From NCBI RefSeq assembly GCF_018070565.1, contig NZ_JAGPXL010000018.1, forward strand, positions 62,001 through 126,000: a stretch of DNA of 64,000 nucleotides. Reading direction: 5' to 3'. This document shows, in pieces, positions 60,681 through 64,000 of the stretch. Position numbers and translations under genes: made by a program. Origin of the DNA: Streptomyces sp. B93. Lineage in GTDB: Bacteria; Actinomycetota; Actinomycetes; Streptomycetales; Streptomycetaceae. Positions within the stretch are counted from its first letter, which is position 1. Each line of letters starts with the position of its first letter. The notes below the pieces were generated by a model. It had not been told where the DNA came from. It was given only the letters and a program-made list of their open reading frames with translations, and searched no databases.

Positions 60681-61889
60681 ATGCGCTTCCGCCACCCGGA
60701 CGGCTCCACCGTCCACCTCGCCTACTGCACCAACGTCCATCCCGCCGAGACCCTCGACGGTGTCCTCGCCCAGCTCCGCGACCACTGCGAACCGGTGCGC
60801 CGCAGGCTCGGCCGGGACCGGCTCGGCATCGGCCTGTGGCTGGCCAAGGACGCCGCCCACGCCCTGGTCACCGACCCCTCGGCGCTGCGCGGACTGCGCT
60901 GCGAACTCGACCGGCGCGGCCTGGAGGTGGTCACCCTCAACGGCTTCCCCTATGAGGGGTTCGGCGCCGAAGAGGTCAAGTACCGCGTGTACAAGCCGGA
61001 CTGGACCGACCCCGAACGGCTCGAGCACACCACCGCCCTGGCCCGGGTCCTCGCCGCGCTGCTGCCCGACGACGTCACCGAGGGCAGCATCTCCACCCTG
61101 CCCCTCGCCTGGCGCACCCCGCTCCCGCAGCCGACCACCCCGCCCGAGCGGACCGGGGCCGCCACCGACGAACGCGACCGGGCGGCCCGCACCGCCCTGC
61201 TGGCCCTCGCCCAGCGCCTGGACGCCCTCAGGGAACTCACCGGCCGCTCCATCCGCCTCGGCCTGGAACCCGAACCCGGCTGCGTCGTCGAGACCACCGG
61301 CGACGCCATCGCCCCGCTCACCGCGATCGCCCACGACCGCATCGGCATCTGCGTCGACACCTGCCACCTCGCCACCTCCTTCGAAGATCCGCACACCGCC
61401 CTGGACGCCCTCAGCGCGGCCGGTGTCCCCATCGTCAAGTCCCAGCTCTCCGCCGCCCTGCACGCCGAACACCCCCATCTCCCCGAGGTCCGCGCCGCCC
61501 TCGCCGCCTTCGACGAACCCCGCTTCCTGCACCAGACCCGCACGTCCACCGCCGCCGGACTGCGCGGCACCGACGACCTCGGTGAGGCCCTGAAGGGTGA
61601 GGCCCTGCCCGACGCCGCCCCCTGGCGCGCCCACTTCCACGTCCCCCTGCACGCGGCCCCCGCCGCGCCCCTCACCTCCACGCTTCCCGTCCTGACCACC
61701 GCACTGGCCCGCCTGGTCGGCGGCCCGCGCCCGCTGACCCACCACCTCGAGGTCGAGACCTACACCTGGCAGGCCCTCCCGCCCGAGCTGCGCCCCCGCG
61801 GCCGTACCCAGCTCGCCGACGGCATCGCCGCCGAACTCACCCTCGCGCGCGACCTGCTGACCGACCTCGGCCTGAAGGAGCTGCCATGA
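60681..61889 (+). CDS. eboE: metabolite traffic protein EboE
   Basis: A 402-residue TIM-barrel protein. The start MRFRHPDGSTVHLAYCTNVHPAETLDGVLAQL is the signature of EboE; YRVYKPDWTDPERLEHT, GLEPEPGCVVETTGD, VDTCHLATSFED and HHLEVETYTWQALPP follow. It resembles xylose isomerase-like epimerases and keeps Glu/Asp/His metal-ligand candidates. Its overlap with the following gene (ATGA) shows coupled translation. Confidence 0.9.
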   Translation: MRFRHPDGSTVHLAYCTNVHPAETLDGVLAQLRDHCEPVRRRLGRDRLGIGLWLAKDAAHALVTDPSALRGLRCELDRRGLEVVTLNGFPYEGFGAEEVKYRVYKPDWTDPERLEHTTALARVLAALLPDDVTEGSISTLPLAWRTPLPQPTTPPERTGAATDERDRAARTALLALAQRLDALRELTGRSIRLGLEPEPGCVVETTGDAIAPLTAIAHDRIGICVDTCHLATSFEDPHTALDALSAAGVPIVKSQLSAALHAEHPHLPEVRAALAAFDEPRFLHQTRTSTAAGLRGTDDLGEALKGEALPDAAPWRAHFHVPLHAAPAAPLTSTLPVLTTALARLVGGPRPLTHHLEVETYTWQALPPELRPRGRTQLADGIAAELTLARDLLTDLGLKELP

Positions 61890-63268
61890 GCGCCCCCACC
61901 CCGCTCCTCGTCCTCGACGTCGTCGGCCTCACCCCCCGTCTCCTCCACCACATGCCCCACCTGAAATCCCTCGCCCAGTCTGGCTCCCAGGCACCGCTGG
62001 GCACCGTCCTGCCCGCCGTGACCTGCGCGGCGCAGTCCACCTTCCTCACCGGCACCCTCCCGTCGGAGCACGGCATCGTCGGCAACGGCTGGTACTTCCG
62101 CGAACTCGGCGACGTACTGCTGTGGCGCCAGCACAACGGACTCGTCGCCGGCGACAAGCTCTGGGACGCCGCCCGCCGTGCCCACCCCGGCTACACCGTC
62201 GCCAACATCTGCTGGTGGTACGCCATGGGCGCCGACACCGACATCACCGTCACCCCCCGCCCCGTCTACTACGCCGACGGCCGCAAGGAACCCGACTGCT
62301 ACACCCGGCCCCCGGCCCTGCACGACGAACTCACCGACAAACTCGGCACCTTCCCCCTCTTCCACTTCTGGGGACCCGGCGCTGACCTGGTCTCCAGCCA
62401 GTGGATCATCGACGCCACCCGCCACATCCTGGACACCCGCAGCCCCGACCTGGCGCTCTGCTACCTCCCCCACCTCGACTACGATCTCCAGCGCTTCGGG
62501 CCCGACGACCCGCGCTCGCTGAAGGCCGCCGCCGACCTCGACGCGGCCCTGGCACCCCTGCTGGACGACGCCCGCGCCGAGGGCCGCACCGTCGTCGCGC
62601 TCTCCGAGTACGGCATCACCCGGGTCAGCCGCACCGTCGACATCAACCGCGCCCTGCGCCGGGCCGGACTGCTCGAGGTGCACACTCAGGACGGCATGGA
62701 GTACCTCGACCCGATGGCGTCCCGCGCCTTCGCCGTCGCCGACCACCAGATCGCCCATGTCTACGTCCGGCGGCCCGAGGACCTCGACGCGGCCCGCGCC
62801 GCCCTCGACGGGCTGCCCGGCATCGACCGACTCCTCGACGACGAGGGCAAGAAGACCCACCACCTCGACCATCCGCGCTCCGGCGACCTCGTCGCCGTGG
62901 CGGAGCCGGACGCCTGGTTCACGTACTACTACTGGCTCGACGACGACCGCGCGCCCGACTTCGCACAGCTCGTCGAGATCCACCGCAAACCCGGCTACGA
63001 CCCGGTCGAACTCTTCATGGACCCCCTCGACCCCTACGTCAAGGTGAAGGCGGCCACCGCGCTGGCCCGCAAGAAGCTCGGCATGCGCTACCGCATGGCG
63101 GTGGTGCCCCTGGACCCCTCACCTATTCGCGGCAGCCACGGCCGCCTCCCCGCGAGCGACGACGAAGGTCCGCTCATCATCTGCTCCACCCCCCGGTCGG
63201 TCGGTGACCGCGTCGCGGCCACCGACGTGAAAGCCCTGCTGCTCCACCTCGCCGGTCTCGGCACCTGA
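61886..63268 (+). CDS. alkaline phosphatase superfamily phosphodiesterase (EboF-like)
   Basis: A 460-residue nucleotide pyrophosphatase/phosphodiesterase-type protein. LLVLDVVGL (Asp11), the nucleophile region PAVTCAAQSTFLTGTLPSEHGI (Thr46), LPHLDYDLQRFGPD and ALSEYGI match the NPP fold with its two-zinc site. No signal peptide is seen, so it is cytoplasmic. It probably removes a nucleotide or phosphate from an intermediate. It closes the overlapping Ebo operon. Confidence 0.85.
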   Translation: MSAPTPLLVLDVVGLTPRLLHHMPHLKSLAQSGSQAPLGTVLPAVTCAAQSTFLTGTLPSEHGIVGNGWYFRELGDVLLWRQHNGLVAGDKLWDAARRAHPGYTVANICWWYAMGADTDITVTPRPVYYADGRKEPDCYTRPPALHDELTDKLGTFPLFHFWGPGADLVSSQWIIDATRHILDTRSPDLALCYLPHLDYDLQRFGPDDPRSLKAAADLDAALAPLLDDARAEGRTVVALSEYGITRVSRTVDINRALRRAGLLEVHTQDGMEYLDPMASRAFAVADHQIAHVYVRRPEDLDAARAALDGLPGIDRLLDDEGKKTHHLDHPRSGDLVAVAEPDAWFTYYYWLDDDRAPDFAQLVEIHRKPGYDPVELFMDPLDPYVKVKAATALARKKLGMRYRMAVVPLDPSPIRGSHGRLPASDDEGPLIICSTPRSVGDRVAATDVKALLLHLAGLGT

Positions 63269-63281
63269 CCGGCCACTTCCT

Positions 63282-63294
63282 ACTGGTCACCAGT
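63282..63294. promoter_or_regulatory. palindrome ACTGGTCACCAGT before the secreted isomerase
   Basis: Perfect 6+1+6 inverted repeat in the 72-bp gap before 63341. It differs from ACTGGCTACCAGT at 43462 only in two central bases, and the flanks T and G also match. It fits an FCD GntR-type operator. Confidence 0.6.
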
Positions 63295-63340
63295 GAAGCA
63301 CTCACCACTGACAACGCACTGCCACCCGGAGGAGTTCCGC

Positions 63341-64000
63341 ATGAGCCGCACCCCCCGCACCAGCCGCTGGAGCAAGGCCGACGACCCCGAACTGGCCCAC
63401 CGCCTCAGCAGGAGGAACATGCTCGGCGTGGCCGCGGGCGCCACCGCCGCCGCACTGCTCGGCGCCGCCGCCCCCGCCCAGGCGAGCACCCCCGCCGCTG
63501 CGACCGCCGCGGGCCGCGGCCGTCCGGTGCTGCCGCCCGGCCGCCTCGGCATCCAGCTCTACAGCCTGCGCGACAAGGTCTCCACCCTCGGCTTCGCCCC
63601 CGTCTTCGCGGAACTCCAGAAGTACGGCTACGACGAGGTCGAGTTCGCCGGGTACACCCAGGGCTCGGCCGGTCCCATCACCCTCGCCCAGCTCAAGCGG
63701 CTGGCGCGCAACCACGGCCTGAACCCCATCGGCAGCCACGTCGGCTACTACTCCGACGACCCGAACGCCTACACCTTCGCGCAGAACCTCACCAAGGTCC
63801 TCGACGACGCCCAGGCCCTCGGCCTGAAGCACATCGGCACCGCCTCCGGCCCGTTCCGCTACGGCTCCACCGTCGACGCCTGGAAGCGGGCCGCCGAGGA
63901 GTTCAACACCTACGGCGCCGCCGCCAAGGCCCGCGGCATGAAGTTCTACCAGCACAACCACTCGGAGGAGTTCTCCTTCGCCACCGACCGGCCCGACGTG
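63341..64000 (+). CDS. Tat-exported sugar phosphate isomerase/epimerase (5' part)
   Basis: The first 220 codons are in the window and the gene continues beyond it. Residues about 22-50 (SRRNMLGVAAGATAAALLGA, ending APAQAS) form a twin-arginine signal, so the protein is folded before export. The mature part begins LGIQLYSLRDKVSTLGFAPV, a TIM-barrel of the xylose-isomerase-like type; KYGYDEVEFAGY and NPIGSHVGYY follow. GGAGGAG lies 6 bases before the ATG. An exported member of this family suggests sugar processing outside the membrane, as with the secreted dehydrogenase upstream. Confidence 0.85.
   Translation, partial: MSRTPRTSRWSKADDPELAHRLSRRNMLGVAAGATAAALLGAAAPAQASTPAAATAAGRGRPVLPPGRLGIQLYSLRDKVSTLGFAPVFAELQKYGYDEVEFAGYTQGSAGPITLAQLKRLARNHGLNPIGSHVGYYSDDPNAYTFAQNLTKVLDDAQALGLKHIGTASGPFRYGSTVDAWKRAAEEFNTYGAAAKARGMKFYQHNHSEEFSFATDRPDV

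Overview
The window looks like Streptomyces chromosome, or that of a very close relative. Base composition is strongly G+C-rich with G/C at nearly all third codon positions, GTG and some TTG starts are common, and the gene content is typical: CBM2-bearing cellulases with CebR-type operators, a ROK/ABC sugar locus, an SCO3242-type prenyltransferase and a group 3b-like [NiFe] hydrogenase. I see no rRNA, tRNA, insertion sequence, prophage or CRISPR array. Coordinates and starts are my own readings; family names are from motif recognition, not searches.

Region 1 (1-12 kb) is plant-polymer breakdown. After the tail of a pterin dehydratase gene and a methyltransferase come a PL11 rhamnogalacturonan lyase, a DUF4236 protein, a GH74 xyloglucanase with CBM2, and a divergent pair of GH48 and GH6 cellobiohydrolases, both with CBM2. 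A perfect CebR box lies in front of GH48 and a degenerate one in front of GH6. Region 2 (11-21.6 kb) mixes single genes: a His-rich methyltransferase behind a palindrome and a strong hairpin, an SDR behind a MerR-like promoter, an aldo/keto reductase, an acyl-CoA ligase, a LysR regulator divergent from an SBF-type transporter, a secreted propeller protein, a GH33 sialidase and a divergent MarR regulator.

Region 3 (21.6-28.2 kb, minus strand) is a formate dehydrogenase operon: a ketopantoate-reductase homologue, a cysteine-type FDH catalytic chain, a NuoE-NuoF fusion, an Fe-S chain and fdhD. The catalytic protein lacks its N-terminal [4Fe-4S] domain, which sits instead at the end of the Fe-S chain. 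Region 4 (28.3-40.7 kb) holds a group 3b-like [NiFe] hydrogenase (beta, a stand-alone cNMP-binding protein, gamma, delta/small, alpha/large), maturation genes hypD, hypE, hypC, hypF and a protease, and two universal stress proteins. DosR/DevR-like palindromes lie before the hydrogenase genes, between the protease and the first stress protein, and before the second. Region 5 (40.8-44.2 kb) has an oxalate/formate-antiporter-family MFS carrier with an overlapping 44-residue small subunit, a KAS III-like thiolase-fold enzyme and an FCD-type GntR regulator.

Region 6 (44.4 kb to the end) is one long plus-strand run. A ROK regulator and an ABC sugar importer are followed by a Gfo/Idh/MocA oxidoreductase, a TIM-barrel isomerase, a secreted PQQ-type sugar dehydrogenase and a secreted ThuA-DUF1080 protein, a set that suggests oxidative handling of keto-glycosides. 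After a strong terminator comes a tightly overlapping seven-gene operon of the Ebo type: inositol-phosphate synthase, UbiA-like prenyltransferase, TIM-barrel isomerase, EboA, TatD-like EboB, EboE and an AP-superfamily phosphodiesterase. An inositol-phosphate synthase stands where other Ebo clusters carry the sugar-phosphate cyclase EboD. A Tat-exported TIM-barrel protein follows and runs off the window; its upstream palindrome nearly matches one in front of the GntR gene. The Ebo operon with its cyclase swap, the split FDH and the DosR-like sites are the parts most worth following up.
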